Origin: Flavobacterium sp. ACN2
Lineage (GTDB): Bacteria > Bacteroidota > Bacteroidia > Flavobacteriales > Flavobacteriaceae
Reading direction: 5' to 3'
DNA: 64,000 bases
Assembly (NCBI RefSeq): GCF_002303885.1
Contig: NZ_MRCM01000001.1
Location: forward strand, 390,279-454,278
Shown one piece after another: positions 35,582 to 44,592 of this stretch (positions within the stretch are counted from its first letter, which is position 1; each line of letters begins with the position of its first letter). Position numbers and translations under genes: made by a program. The notes beneath the pieces were generated by a model. The model was not told the origin of the DNA and ran no database searches. It saw nothing but the letters and a program-made list of their open reading frames with translations.

Positions 35582-35653
35582 ATGGCTAAAATTTATGCTG
35601 GAATTATTTTCATAACAATACTTGCCTGTACATTTTTCGGGCAAGTATTTTGA
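35582..35653 (+). other. Possible 23-codon peptide overlapping a hairpin
   Basis: MAKIYAGIIFITILACTFFG plus three residues, a short hydrophobic frame like a lipoprotein signal. Its 3' half contains a 9-10-bp inverted repeat (35617-35649: AATACTTGCC ... GGGCAAGTATT then TTTTG), which may be the terminator of the ABC/M1 gene. Either reading is possible. From 35654 to 36029 nothing further is supported. Confidence 0.35.
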
Positions 35654-36029
35654 AAATTAAAGGTAGAGCTAATACTTTTTTGTGGCTAAAAGTTAAGTCT
35701 GCAGCCAGCAGAAATCAATCATTACAAATTTTGGCATGAAATGCAGCTCATTTCCTGCTTCATGAAATTTGGATCAATGTTAATGGGGATTTTAAAAGCT
35801 GGGTTAATTTAGTTTAGAATCCAGTATTTTTAATAAATTTCTAACAAAAACATACCACCGTTAATCAGTTAGTTAACGTTAAACAGAAGCTGCATTGAAA
35901 GCGGTTTCGGGCTTAAGGTTCAATCCTGCTCTTGGAACGGTTCAAATCGTGTTAAAGCACAAAATACTAAAAAGAAGCTGTATTTTTCTTTTTGAGGATG
36001 TAATCGAGCGACAAAGGTATTCCTGCCGG

Positions 36030-36371
36030 CTATTTCTTCCGGTTATGATTCAATTTCATCGCTTCTGTTTCGATTTCCTCTACGGTTTTCCTTTTCCCTT
36101 TAGAAATCCATTCTAAAAGCTCTTCTTCAAAAAAATACAGCTTTTTACCGTATTTATAGCAGGGAATTTTTCTCTGCCGTACAAGAGCGTAAATTGTAGG
36201 CTTTGCTTTTCCTATGATCCAGCTTGCTTCTTCAATACCGATAGGAATACTTTTTTCTTTAGATTCATATACCTGCACATTCTGAATCAGAACTTTGATC
36301 TCGGCAATTTCTTTCACTAAGTGCGCTACTGCTTTGGGCAGGTTCTCAAAAGAGATTTCGTTTGTGTCCAT
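36030..36371 (-). CDS. Excisionase-type helix-turn-helix protein
   Basis: A 113-residue protein. An N-terminal coiled coil (about 10-38; VAHLVKEIAEIKVLIQNV) is followed by a MerR-like HTH_17 domain: GIEEASWIIGKAKPTIYALV, RQRKIPCYKYGKKLYFFEEE, LLEWISKG. This is the common Bacteroidota mobile-element excisionase/regulator form. It is the last gene of the integrase module. Confidence 0.85.
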   Translation of the reverse strand: MDTNEISFENLPKAVAHLVKEIAEIKVLIQNVQVYESKEKSIPIGIEEASWIIGKAKPTIYALVRQRKIPCYKYGKKLYFFEEELLEWISKGKRKTVEEIETEAMKLNHNRKK

Positions 36372-36478
36372 AACTGTCGTTTTTAATAGTTATGTTGCAA
36401 ATGAAAAAAGTGTTTCTGCTGTGTCCTTCTTCACAAGAGAAACATCTGAAAAACACAGTGATTTACAAGTATCGGCAT

Positions 36479-37228
36479 TTAAAAATATGTAAGATCTTCA
36501 ACAATCTTTAAAAGACCTTTCTGTTCATCATCTTTCAGATGCGTTTTAATGCTTTTCTGCTCAACATCTTTTAAAGCGTCGGCAAAAGTCAGTTTTAAAA
36601 ATTGTGCGGCTCTGTCCTGCCTGCTGGCTTTAAAACAATTCCAGATATTCCAGCCAAAATGATAAAGATCCAGATTGGACAGATCTTTTACTTTTACCGG
36701 CTTAATATTTTCGAAATTTATGCCTTCAGCATATATGATTATATTCCTTCCCAATTGTTCCAGATCTTCATCCGAAACGTACAGCGCAAACTCCCGCTTT
36801 GCATAACGGATGGCTGTATCAATCCTTTCCTGTTTTTGATTTCTGGCTGCATTTTGACGCTCCTCCCTTATCTTCTCAATATCAAGGGCTGAATTTTTAC
36901 TTTCAGGCATTTCGGGCTTAATTAAACCATTCTGAAGCCCTTCTTCTATTTTTACAAGGTCCTCACTTGTAATGAGGCTTTCAGGCGATTGCTTTTTTTC
37001 AGCCTTCAAAAAACGATTCAGTATTCCTGCAGCCAATTCGTTTAGAAACAGGCTTAGAATTGCAAACATTAAAACTCCAAATCCAGTGCTGATCCAAAAA
37101 AAAACACCGGCCGTATATTCATCCGCACCTTTTTCCAAGAGCACCAGTCTTCCGATTATGCCGACAAAAATGCAGACTAAATAAACAGAGAGATAAACTG
37201 CAATATATTCGAAGAACTTTACTTTCAT
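36479..37228 (-). CDS. Integrase-associated membrane protein
   Basis: A 249-residue protein with two N-terminal membrane helices (about 8-30 and 40-65), a charged linker with coiled-coil character (IEKIREERQNAARNQKQERI), and a soluble C-terminal domain (LSNLDLYHFGWNIWNCFK, FLKLTFADALKDVEQKSI). The start overlaps the integrase stop by 4 nt. I do not recognise a named family, but the position suggests a role in element maintenance or excision control. Confidence 0.7.
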   Translation of the reverse strand: MKVKFFEYIAVYLSVYLVCIFVGIIGRLVLLEKGADEYTAGVFFWISTGFGVLMFAILSLFLNELAAGILNRFLKAEKKQSPESLITSEDLVKIEEGLQNGLIKPEMPESKNSALDIEKIREERQNAARNQKQERIDTAIRYAKREFALYVSDEDLEQLGRNIIIYAEGINFENIKPVKVKDLSNLDLYHFGWNIWNCFKASRQDRAAQFLKLTFADALKDVEQKSIKTHLKDDEQKGLLKIVEDLTYF

Positions 37229-38484
37229 TGGGGTCTGTTTTTTAAAGATTCCAATTGTATTGCCTGCGAAGCTTTGTTTTTCTTCTCATCGACCACTTTT
37301 GCATAGATTTCAGTAGTTTTTAGGTTAGTATGCCCCAGCATTTTACTGACCGTATAAATGTCTGTCCCGCTCGACAGCTGCAATGTTGCAAATGTATGGC
37401 GGAAGCAATGGAAGGTAATATTTTTTTTTATGCCTGCCGATTCAACCCATTTTTTTAGAGGGCGTGAAATCCACGATATGTCTGTCAAATCCTCAAAAAC
37501 AAGCTGCCGGGGAAGCCTCGGTTCTCCGCAGAGCTGAAGAGCCTGCTCAGAAATAGGCATATATTCGACACCCTTTGTCTTTTTCTGCGTGAAGTGAAGT
37601 CTGGCAATACCCTCTTCCAAAATTATCTCTTTCCAGCGGAGCTTCTGAATGTCGGAATGTCTCAGTCCTGTAAGTGCTGAGAAAAGTGCTGCCCTTTTAA
37701 GGACATCTTTTTCACATGCTGTTGATGCCAGTACATTCAATTCTTCAATGGTCAGATATTCACGTCTTGATTCCTGCTCGGGAATGCCTTTTATTTTTGA
37801 AGATAAGTCAACAGTTAAATATCCGTCGATAAAAGCCTGTTTCAAAGCCGCTTTAAATATGGAAAAATAAGCTCCCGCAGTGTTACTGGAAATGGTTCCT
37901 TTTCTATTTCCTTCTAGCGGAGCGGCTAATAAAAACAGTTTAAAATCCTGTGCCATTCTGTAGTCAATCTGAGAAAATATAAGGCTGTTTCCTGAATAGC
38001 TTTTTAAAAATTCTTTGGTCCGCTTCCAATTGATCTGTACAGATTTTGAACTTCGAGCGTGTCTTTTTGCCGCCAAATCTGCAATGTATTTAATAAAATC
38101 CTCCAGCCCTTTTTCTTTCTGTTCAACTAATATATTCTCAGCATCACTGTAGAGATCTCTATTATCATATTCTTTCTGCTGAACTTTACGGATTCCGTCG
38201 GCATACAGCATTATTTCACGGTCGCTATCGCTTCTGCACATTATTATTCCGTTATCGTTGCGCTTCGGTTTGTAGGATTTTGTTCCCTCTGCATCCGTTC
38301 GGGCGGTTCTTTTTTTGTCCCACTCCACTGTTGTTACCGATCTGTTTATATATTCACGGATTCTTTGGGGAGTTTTCTTTCCGGAAACCTCAACAGGATA
38401 GCTTTCTATATAAACATACCATTCATTTTTGTTTTCTGCTTTTCGAATACGCACAGTTACCTTGGTTTTCAGTAATTGTTTCAT
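37225..38484 (-). CDS. Tyrosine recombinase (SAM5-type integrase)
   Basis: A 419-residue site-specific integrase. An arm-binding domain (about 8-60; WYVYIESYPVEVSGKKTPQR), a SAM-like core-binding domain (about 140-235), and the catalytic domain with LTGLRHSDIQKLRW (Arg), FHCFRHTFATLQL (His-x2-Arg), MLGHTNLKTTEIYAKV (His, and nucleophile Tyr in EIYAKV). All catalytic residues are present, so it may be active. Such enzymes move Bacteroidota transposons and conjugative elements. Confidence 0.93.
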   Translation of the reverse strand: MKQLLKTKVTVRIRKAENKNEWYVYIESYPVEVSGKKTPQRIREYINRSVTTVEWDKKRTARTDAEGTKSYKPKRNDNGIIMCRSDSDREIMLYADGIRKVQQKEYDNRDLYSDAENILVEQKEKGLEDFIKYIADLAAKRHARSSKSVQINWKRTKEFLKSYSGNSLIFSQIDYRMAQDFKLFLLAAPLEGNRKGTISSNTAGAYFSIFKAALKQAFIDGYLTVDLSSKIKGIPEQESRREYLTIEELNVLASTACEKDVLKRAALFSALTGLRHSDIQKLRWKEIILEEGIARLHFTQKKTKGVEYMPISEQALQLCGEPRLPRQLVFEDLTDISWISRPLKKWVESAGIKKNITFHCFRHTFATLQLSSGTDIYTVSKMLGHTNLKTTEIYAKVVDEKKNKASQAIQLESLKNRPQ

Positions 38485-38678
38485 ATAAAATCATTTCTGT
38501 TATAAAAGTTATCAATTTCCATTTTTGGAGCATATACATACTTTCCGCTCTGTCTGGTTGGTATTGAATATTTCCGGAGATGGCTGTCGACAGAATCTTC
38601 AGATATTTGAAATCTCTCAGCTATTTCGCTAATGGAATAGCAGTCTTCTTTTTCAAGTCTGTATAATTTTTTCTTCAA
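38481..38678 (-). CDS. Small helix-turn-helix protein of the integrase module
   Basis: A 65-residue DNA-binding protein: YSISEIAERFQISEDSVDSH, LRKYSIPTRQSGKYVYAP. It begins with TTG at 38678 and overlaps the integrase start by 4 nt. The unusual start codon makes the exact N-terminus uncertain. Probably regulates or assists the integrase. Confidence 0.75.
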   Translation of the reverse strand: MKKKLYRLEKEDCYSISEIAERFQISEDSVDSHLRKYSIPTRQSGKYVYAPKMEIDNFYNRNDFI

Positions 38679-38984
38679 TGTATTTCAGATTCCGGCAGGC
38701 TGTGGAAAATGAAAACATCTCAGCAATGATTTTCCGGTCAATCCCTAGAAGGTAGGTTCCCAGATTAACTGAAGGAATTTTTCCGTATACAGAAGCCACT
38801 CTTTTGGGGCAACAATTCTCCCCCACAGAAAGACATTCTTTATTTTTCTCTTTTCATCGCCTATTTCCCTCTATTAAGGTACAATAAGTATACATAAGAG
38901 ACACTTTGTCTCCACTTAAGTGCCGGTGCAAATGTGGTACAAATATATGATGAAAAAAGATTAAAAAAGAGCAGAAACAATAAA
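38679..38984. other. Upstream region of the integrase module
   Basis: About 300 bases between the small HTH gene and the dnaK terminator. On the minus strand it contains TTGTACCACATTTGCACC, a promoter-like segment, and the dyad GAGACA-AAG-TGTCTC (near 38905-38919). No gene is supported. Confidence 0.45.
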
Positions 38985-39030
38985 AAAGAAAAAAGAAAAA
39001 CCGCTGTAAACATTAAGTTTCCAGCGGTTT
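38985..39030 (-). terminator. Intrinsic terminator of dnaK
   Basis: On the minus strand AAACCGCTG and CAGCGGTTT form a stem around a loop of about 15 nt, followed by TTTCTTTTTTC. It begins about 40 nt past the dnaK stop. Confidence 0.85.
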
Positions 39031-39070
39031 AGCACTTATTATTAACCGATGTTAATCGATGTTAATTAAC

Positions 39071-40954
39071 CTACTTGACCTCTTCGAATTCAACGTCTTC
39101 AACGTTATCTCCAGAAGACTGCTCTTGTTGTGGAGCAGCTTGCTGTCCTTCACCACCTTGAGCGTACATTGCTTCTGTAGCTGTTTTCCAAGCTGCATTT
39201 ACATTGTCTAATCCTTTTTGGATTGCGTCAAGATCTTGAGATTGGTGAGCCATTCTCAATTCAGTTAAAGCGTATTCGATAGCTGTTTTTTGATCGTCTG
39301 TCAATTTATCTCCTAACTCTTTCAATTGAGATTCAGTTTGGAAAATAGTACTGTCAGCTTCGTTCAATTTCTCAGCTCTTTCTTTTGCAATTCTGTCAGC
39401 ATCAGCGTTAGCTTCAGCATCTTTTTTCATTTTTTCGATTTCTTCAGCTGTTAATCCAGAAGAAGCTTCGATACGGATATCGTGAGATTTTCCAGTTCCT
39501 TTATCAGTTGCAGAAACTTTGATGATACCATTAGCATCGATATCGAAAGTTACTTCGATTTGAGGAACTCCTCTTGGTGCTGGTGGAATACCATCTAAGT
39601 GGAAACGACCGATAGTTTTGTTATCAGCTGCCATAGCTCTTTCTCCTTGTAATACGTGGATTTCAACAGATGGTTGAGAATCAGCAGCAGTAGAGAATAC
39701 TTGAGATTTTTTAGTTGGGATAGTTGTGTTAGACTCGATTAATTTAGTCAATACACCACCCATAGTTTCGATACCTAAAGAAAGAGGTGTTACGTCAAGT
39801 AACAATACATCTTTTACATCTCCAGATAAAACTCCACCTTGAATAGCAGCTCCAATAGCAACAACCTCATCAGGGTTAACACCTTTAGATGCTTTTTTAC
39901 CGAAGAATTTTTCAACTTCGTCAGCGATTCTTGGCATACGAGTAGAACCTCCTACAAGGATTACTTCGTCGATATCAGATGTAGATAAACCTGCATCTTT
40001 TAATGCTTTAGCAACTGGCTCCATAGAACGTTTTACTAAAGTATCAGATAATTGCTCAAATTTAGCTCTAGATAATTTTTTTACTAAGTGTTTTGGTCCA
40101 GAAGCAGTAGCAGTTACGTAAGGTAAGTTGATTTCTGTTTCAGCAGAAGATGATAATTCAATCTTAGCTTTCTCAGCAGCTTCTTTCAAACGTTGCAATG
40201 ACATTGGATCTAAACGTAAATCAATACCTTCTTCAGATTTGAATTCGTCAGCTAACCAGTCAATAATAACCTGGTCAAAATCATCTCCACCTAAGTGAGT
40301 ATCACCATTTGTAGACAATACTTCGAAAACTCCGTCTCCTAATTCAAGAACAGAGATATCAAAAGTACCTCCACCTAAATCGTAAACAGCAATTTTTTGA
40401 TCATTTCCTTTTTTATCTAATCCGTAAGCAAGTGCAGCAGCAGTTGGCTCATTGATGATACGCATAACTTTAAGACCAGCGATTTCTCCAGCTTCTTTTG
40501 TAGCTTGACGCTGAGCATCGTTAAAGTATGCAGGAACAGTGATAACTGCCTCAGTTACTGTTTGACCTAAATAGTCTTCAGCAGTTTTTTTCATTTTTTG
40601 AAGTGTCATAGCAGACAATTCTTGAGCAGTGTATAAACGACCGTCAATATCCACACGTGGAGTATTGTTGTCACCTTTTACAACACTGTAAGGAACTCTT
40701 TTTGCCTCTTCTTGAGTTTCAGCAAAAGTGTGTCCCATAAAACGTTTAATAGAAGCAATCGTTTTTGTAGGATTCGTTACTGCTTGTCTTTTTGCAGGAT
40801 CACCTACTTTAATTTCTCCACCTTCAACAAAAGCGATGATAGATGGTGTAGTTCTTTTTCCTTCTGCGTTAGGGATAACAACTGCTTCGTTACCTTCCAT
40901 TACAGAAACACAAGAGTTCGTCGTACCTAAGTCAATTCCGATTATTTTACCCAT
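39071..40954 (-). CDS. dnaK: Chaperone DnaK (Hsp70)
   Basis: A 627-residue Hsp70. The ATPase domain carries [48 protein letters not shown] and [12 protein letters not shown]; the substrate domain follows, with [17 protein letters not shown]; a Gln/Gly-rich linker leads to the C-terminal [10 protein letters not shown] tail. Length is normal for a Gram-negative DnaK. It is not followed by dnaJ in the window; grpE is also absent. A sigma-54-like promoter lies about 50 nt upstream. Confidence 0.98.
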   Translation of the reverse strand: MGKIIGIDLGTTNSCVSVMEGNEAVVIPNAEGKRTTPSIIAFVEGGEIKVGDPAKRQAVTNPTKTIASIKRFMGHTFAETQEEAKRVPYSVVKGDNNTPRVDIDGRLYTAQELSAMTLQKMKKTAEDYLGQTVTEAVITVPAYFNDAQRQATKEAGEIAGLKVMRIINEPTAAALAYGLDKKGNDQKIAVYDLGGGTFDISVLELGDGVFEVLSTNGDTHLGGDDFDQVIIDWLADEFKSEEGIDLRLDPMSLQRLKEAAEKAKIELSSSAETEINLPYVTATASGPKHLVKKLSRAKFEQLSDTLVKRSMEPVAKALKDAGLSTSDIDEVILVGGSTRMPRIADEVEKFFGKKASKGVNPDEVVAIGAAIQGGVLSGDVKDVLLLDVTPLSLGIETMGGVLTKLIESNTTIPTKKSQVFSTAADSQPSVEIHVLQGERAMAADNKTIGRFHLDGIPPAPRGVPQIEVTFDIDANGIIKVSATDKGTGKSHDIRIEASSGLTAEEIEKMKKDAEANADADRIAKERAEKLNEADSTIFQTESQLKELGDKLTDDQKTAIEYALTELRMAHQSQDLDAIQKGLDNVNAAWKTATEAMYAQGGEGQQAAPQQEQSSGDNVEDVEFEEVK

Positions 40955-41003
40955 TTTTTATATATTTAATTTTTGATTTAATTTTATAACTCAGGTGGCA
41001 TAA

Positions 41004-41020
41004 GTCAATCTTTGTGCCAA
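41004..41020 (-). promoter_or_regulatory. Sigma-54-like promoter of dnaK
   Basis: The minus strand reads TTGGCACAAAGATTGAC: TGGCAC, five bases, TTGA, close to the -24/-12 consensus TGGCACN5TTGC. It ends about 50 nt before the start codon. Heat-shock genes in Bacteroidota lack sigma-32, and some show this type of element. Confidence 0.55.
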
Positions 41021-41040
41021 TATAAAAAACTAAATAAAAT

Positions 41041-41133
41041 TGTCAGTTTTAGCGTCAGTGCCCTAAAAATCATCTGACAACATGACATTTTTAAAACCTG
41101 ACATTCGTGGCACGACATATTTTTTTCATGTCA
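41041..41133. promoter_or_regulatory. Cluster of TGTCA/TGACA half-sites upstream of dnaK
   Basis: Within 93 bases there are TGTCAG (41041), GTCAG (41054), CTGACA (41074), ATGACA (41082), CTGACA (41098) and ATGTCA (41128), in both orientations. This repetition, just upstream of a sigma-54-like promoter, resembles an enhancer for an activator. Confidence 0.5.
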
Positions 41134-41151
41134 TTATGAAGCAATTATGAA

Positions 41152-41253
41152 GCTGTTTCCCGCTATCCGCTCTATCTTTTATGCCGAACCCCGGCGCAAA
41201 AGGATGCCGCTTCTATCGGGGCTAGGGCATCCGTTTTCATAAGAACTTATTTT
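41152..41253 (-). repeat. Dispersed intergenic hairpin repeat, copy 3 (inverted)
   Basis: Minus-strand order is CCCTAGCCCCGAT, ATCC plus TTTTGCGCCGG/CCGGCATAAAAGAT stem, GCGGATAGCGGGAA. The plus strand right of it reads GTTTTCATAAGAAC, which is shared with copy 4 at 54212-54310, so the unit extends that far. Confidence 0.85.
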
Positions 41254-41319
41254 TATAAAATTTAGGATACTTTCACTAAGTCGAAATTAATTACATTAGC
41301 ATTTCTCAAAATTAAAAAA

Positions 41320-42597
41320 ATGGAAAATTACAGCATTATCATCTTTATACTTGCAATCGTAATAGGACTATCAGCTTTTGCAGACAAAGCCAAACTTCCC
41401 TACCCGATTCTGCTTGTAATTGTGGGAGTGGCCATCGGATTTATCCCAACTATGCAGGAAATAGAAATTAATCCAGAAATTATTTTCCTGATATTTCTTC
41501 CGCCATTGTTATATGATGCTTCTTTCAATATTTCCCCAAAACATTTTAAAACGAATCTTAGTACTATTAGCACATTAGCAATTCCGCTTGTATTTCTTAC
41601 TACTTTTTGGATTGCAGTTGTTTCTCACTACATGATTCCAGGCATGACATGGCCTTTGGCTTTTGTACTAGGCGCCATTCTCTCTGCGACAGACGCTGTT
41701 GCAGCAATAAACATTACAAAAGGTCTTGGTTTACCCGAAAAAACACTTACAATATTAGAAGGCGAAAGTCTTATAAATGATGCCTCTGCTCTTGTTGCTT
41801 ATCGTTTTGCAGTTGCTGCTGTTATGGGTGCTACTTTTATAATCTGGAAAGCCGCTTTTCAATTTGTTTTCTTATTGGGAGGAGGTTTTTTGGTTGGTGC
41901 GATAATGGGCAAAATATTAGGAATCATACTAAGGACGGTTAGAAATAACATTAATGTCGTTGTAAGTTTTATGCTTTTAATGCCATTTGTAACCTATCTT
42001 GTCGCAGAGCACCTAAATGTTTCTGGAGTAATTGCAGTTGTTATTCTAGGTTTGGCAATGGCGCGTTTAAGCAATAAAGTTTTTCCTGAGCGCTTAAAAA
42101 ACAGTTCTAAAAGTCTTTGGGATGTTATTATCTTCTTACTCAATGGATTGATTTTCATCTTAATCGGACTCAATTTTCGATATATATTAAAAGACATCGA
42201 CGACGGAATGATTTTACCCTATATTGGCTATGCCATAATAATTACAATCGTTGCATTATTAACTAGAATGACAAGAGTGTTTTTTCAAAAGAAAAACCTG
42301 CAAAAAGCCTTTCAGAAGAATAAAAACGGAAAAAGAAAAGTAAGCGAAAATGCTCTTCTCGATTTTGGAAACAGCTTAATTATAAGCTGGTCTGGAATGC
42401 GAGGCATAGTATCACTGGCCATTGCCATTGGACTTCCCAAATTTCTAGAAGACGGAACTCCTTTTCCGCTCAGAAATGCTATTATATTTATCTCTGTTGC
42501 AGTTGTATTATTGACATTAATCGGGCAAGGATTAACACTGCCGTGGATTGTCAAAAAAATAAATGAAATTGAAGAAAAAAAACAGCTAAACCAATAA
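41320..42597 (+). CDS. CPA1-family sodium/proton antiporter
   Basis: A 425-residue membrane protein with about twelve helices. The ion-binding regions are LSATDAVAAINI and LEGESLINDASALVAYR, which correspond to the conserved Asp pair region of NhaP/NHE-type exchangers. IISWSGMRGIVSLAIAIGLP near the C-terminus is another family block. No long cytoplasmic tail. It exchanges Na+ or K+ for protons. Single gene, followed after 41 nt by a small membrane protein. Confidence 0.9.
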   Translation: MENYSIIIFILAIVIGLSAFADKAKLPYPILLVIVGVAIGFIPTMQEIEINPEIIFLIFLPPLLYDASFNISPKHFKTNLSTISTLAIPLVFLTTFWIAVVSHYMIPGMTWPLAFVLGAILSATDAVAAINITKGLGLPEKTLTILEGESLINDASALVAYRFAVAAVMGATFIIWKAAFQFVFLLGGGFLVGAIMGKILGIILRTVRNNINVVVSFMLLMPFVTYLVAEHLNVSGVIAVVILGLAMARLSNKVFPERLKNSSKSLWDVIIFLLNGLIFILIGLNFRYILKDIDDGMILPYIGYAIIITIVALLTRMTRVFFQKKNLQKAFQKNKNGKRKVSENALLDFGNSLIISWSGMRGIVSLAIAIGLPKFLEDGTPFPLRNAIIFISVAVVLLTLIGQGLTLPWIVKKINEIEEKKQLNQ

Positions 42598-42638
42598 ATT
42601 TATAACTACACTAACTAACCCAATTTAAACCAAAAACT

Positions 42639-43106
42639 ATGGAACATGAACTAAAAGGCCACTTCGACGAATTTGAAAAACCGGAAGTAATAAGACGTAA
42701 ACTTCTTCCTTGGTGGATAAAAGTTTTCTGTTGGATTTTTATGCTCATGGGAGTTTGTGCAATAGGTTCTCTAATTATAAATCTTTTTGTTCCGAATGTA
42801 AATTTATCACTTTACGGGTTTTCAACCGACACCGCTTATTCTGGAACTGGAATTTTTATAATTTCTATTATGCTTTTAAAAGCATTTGCAGCATTTTCCC
42901 TCTGGTTCGAAAAACCTAATGCCATTATGATTGCCAAAATAGATGCACTTGTGGGTATTGCAATATGTGTTGCTTCTTTGTTTATACTTCCTTTTAGTGC
43001 AGGAAAAGACCATTTTTCTTTTAGATTAGAAATTCTACTCCTTATTCCTTATTATATGAAAATCAATAAAATTGAATACGAATGGGATAATCTTGAAAGC
43101 ATCTAA
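42639..43106 (+). CDS. Small four-helix membrane protein, function unknown
   Basis: A 155-residue protein with a charged N-terminus (MEHELKGHFDEFEKPEVIRR) and four hydrophobic segments (about 26-48, 68-88, 98-118, 128-140). It ends KINKIEYEWDNLESI. No family recognised. It follows the antiporter by 41 nt on the same strand and could be co-transcribed. Confidence 0.75.
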   Translation: MEHELKGHFDEFEKPEVIRRKLLPWWIKVFCWIFMLMGVCAIGSLIINLFVPNVNLSLYGFSTDTAYSGTGIFIISIMLLKAFAAFSLWFEKPNAIMIAKIDALVGIAICVASLFILPFSAGKDHFSFRLEILLLIPYYMKINKIEYEWDNLESI

Positions 43107-43163
43107 AAAATAACGTAATTTTATAACTGTGCATTTTTGTTTCATTTAAAAACTATCAAGAAA

Positions 43164-43619
43164 ATGACTTCAGATATTCTTACTACAACATCAGATTCAG
43201 AAATTGTAACCACACGTATCCTGAATTTCCCGCAAGAACTTGTTTTTAAAGCGTGGAGCGATCCAGAACATTTACAAAATTGGTGGGGACCAAAAGGTTT
43301 CACCAATACTTTTCATGAGTTTAACTTTTGCGAAGGCGGAAAATGGAGCTTCATTATGCATGGTCCAGAAGTTGGAAATTATGCCAATGAATGCGAATTC
43401 ATCAAAATAGACAAACCCAATCTTATTGCTTGGAAACGCCATTCGAAACCACTTTTTCAAATCTTAACCACTTTTGAAACTATTGCCGAAAATCAAACCA
43501 AAGTAATTTTTAAAATGCTTTTTGAAACTGAAGCAGAATGCCAGAAATTAAAGCCTTATGTTGTCGATAAAAACGAAGAAAACTTTGACAAACTGGAAGT
43601 TGAATTATCTAAAATGTAA
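43164..43619 (+). CDS. SRPBCC/AHSA1-type ligand-binding protein
   Basis: A 151-residue protein of the AHSA1 branch of the START-like superfamily: VTTRILNFPQELVFKAWSDP, LQNWWGPKGFTNTFHEF, GGKWSFIMHGPEVGNYANE, and LEVELSKM at the end. The start at 43164 is chosen over 43137, which adds nine residues without homology. These proteins bind hydrophobic ligands or partner proteins; no enzymatic role can be named. Confidence 0.85.
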   Translation: MTSDILTTTSDSEIVTTRILNFPQELVFKAWSDPEHLQNWWGPKGFTNTFHEFNFCEGGKWSFIMHGPEVGNYANECEFIKIDKPNLIAWKRHSKPLFQILTTFETIAENQTKVIFKMLFETEAECQKLKPYVVDKNEENFDKLEVELSKM

Positions 43620-43684
43620 TTATGAAAACTTAATTCCGTATTTTTACCTTATCATCAATCATTAAACAATCAAAAATCAATCAC

Positions 43685-44470
43685 ATGAAAAAAATTATCC
43701 TTCTAGCAATTTTTCTAATTGCTCAATCCTTTTATGCGCAAAACCAAGTCGCAAAAAAACCTGAAACTGTTATTATTATCAACAACGAAATTGCCACAAT
43801 GGATCAAGTTATGAAATATGGCAATGAGGGTTATGTCAAATCAATGAATAAAGGCGTTAGTGAAGAAAAGCGAAATGAACTAGCAAAAAAATTTGGCGAT
43901 AAAATTGGCGACAGAGAATTTATAGTGGTCGTAGAAGTTTTTACCGAACAAGAAAAAATCGAAAACGATAAAAAGACTAAAGACAGTGCCTTAGATCCAA
44001 AACCTCAAGTCGAACAAAAACAATTTCTATTAAATGTAAACGACAAAGCCAAAGACTTTACCTTAAAACTTGTCGACGGCAAAGAGGTAAAACTTTCTGA
44101 CTTAAAAGGAAAAGTGGTACTGGTTAATTTCTGGGCAACCTGGTGCGCACCTTGCCTACAAGAGTTCTACGATATTCCATCAAAAATTCTCGAACCTTTT
44201 AAAAATGATAATTTTGTCTTTTTAGCAATCTCAAGCGGAGAAAAAGAAACTGCAGTGGCTAAAAAAGTAGTGAAGTTAAAAAATGATGGTCTTAATTTTA
44301 ATTTCGGCATTGATCCAAATAATATAATATGGAATCAATATGCTACAAATGCAATTCCGAAAAACTTTTTAATTGATCAAAACGGAATTATACAATATGT
44401 GGCAGTAGGAAATGCGGAAGGAAACCTAGATAAGATAGCAAGCGAAATCAAAAAACTGCTTTCAAAATAG
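43685..44470 (+). CDS. Exported TlpA-like thiol-disulfide oxidoreductase
   Basis: A 261-residue protein with a signal peptide (1-19, ending FYAQ). An N-terminal about 95-residue region of unknown fold is followed by a thioredoxin domain: LVDGKEVKLSDLKGKVVLVN, FWATWCAPCLQEF (CxxC), and cis-Pro in TNAIPKNFLIDQNG. It probably reduces disulfides in the periplasm, as in cytochrome c maturation or peptide modification. Stands alone. Confidence 0.9.
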   Translation: MKKIILLAIFLIAQSFYAQNQVAKKPETVIIINNEIATMDQVMKYGNEGYVKSMNKGVSEEKRNELAKKFGDKIGDREFIVVVEVFTEQEKIENDKKTKDSALDPKPQVEQKQFLLNVNDKAKDFTLKLVDGKEVKLSDLKGKVVLVNFWATWCAPCLQEFYDIPSKILEPFKNDNFVFLAISSGEKETAVAKKVVKLKNDGLNFNFGIDPNNIIWNQYATNAIPKNFLIDQNGIIQYVAVGNAEGNLDKIASEIKKLLSK

Positions 44471-44592
44471 ATTATTGGACCGCCTATTTATAATGTGAAA
44501 ACGAAAAAAAATTATGCATGCATAGTAATTTTGTGCTATTCGTTTGTTTTTTATTTGTAATTTCGGTTTTTCAATAAAATACAATATTAAAA

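Larger units (their letters stand above)
36030..38900 (-). mobile_element. Small integrase module (integrative element or remnant)
   Basis: Four leftward genes: a helix-turn-helix protein, the integrase, a membrane protein and an excisionase-type helix-turn-helix protein, with overlaps at 37225-37228 and 38481-38484. Such compact sets form the core of Bacteroidota integrative elements. No relaxase, transfer or cargo gene is present, and no clear direct-repeat ends were found, so borders are approximate. It lies between the ABC/M1 gene and dnaK. Confidence 0.6.

Noticed and set aside
35830..39070. Attachment sites of the integrase module (GTTAATCAGTTAGTTAACGT and GATGTTAATCGATGTTAAT)
   Set aside because: Both flanks contain TTAA-rich words, but I could not find a convincing identical core at both ends.
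40712..40976. ORFs antisense to the dnaK start
   Set aside because: They are frame shadows of the highly biased dnaK sequence.
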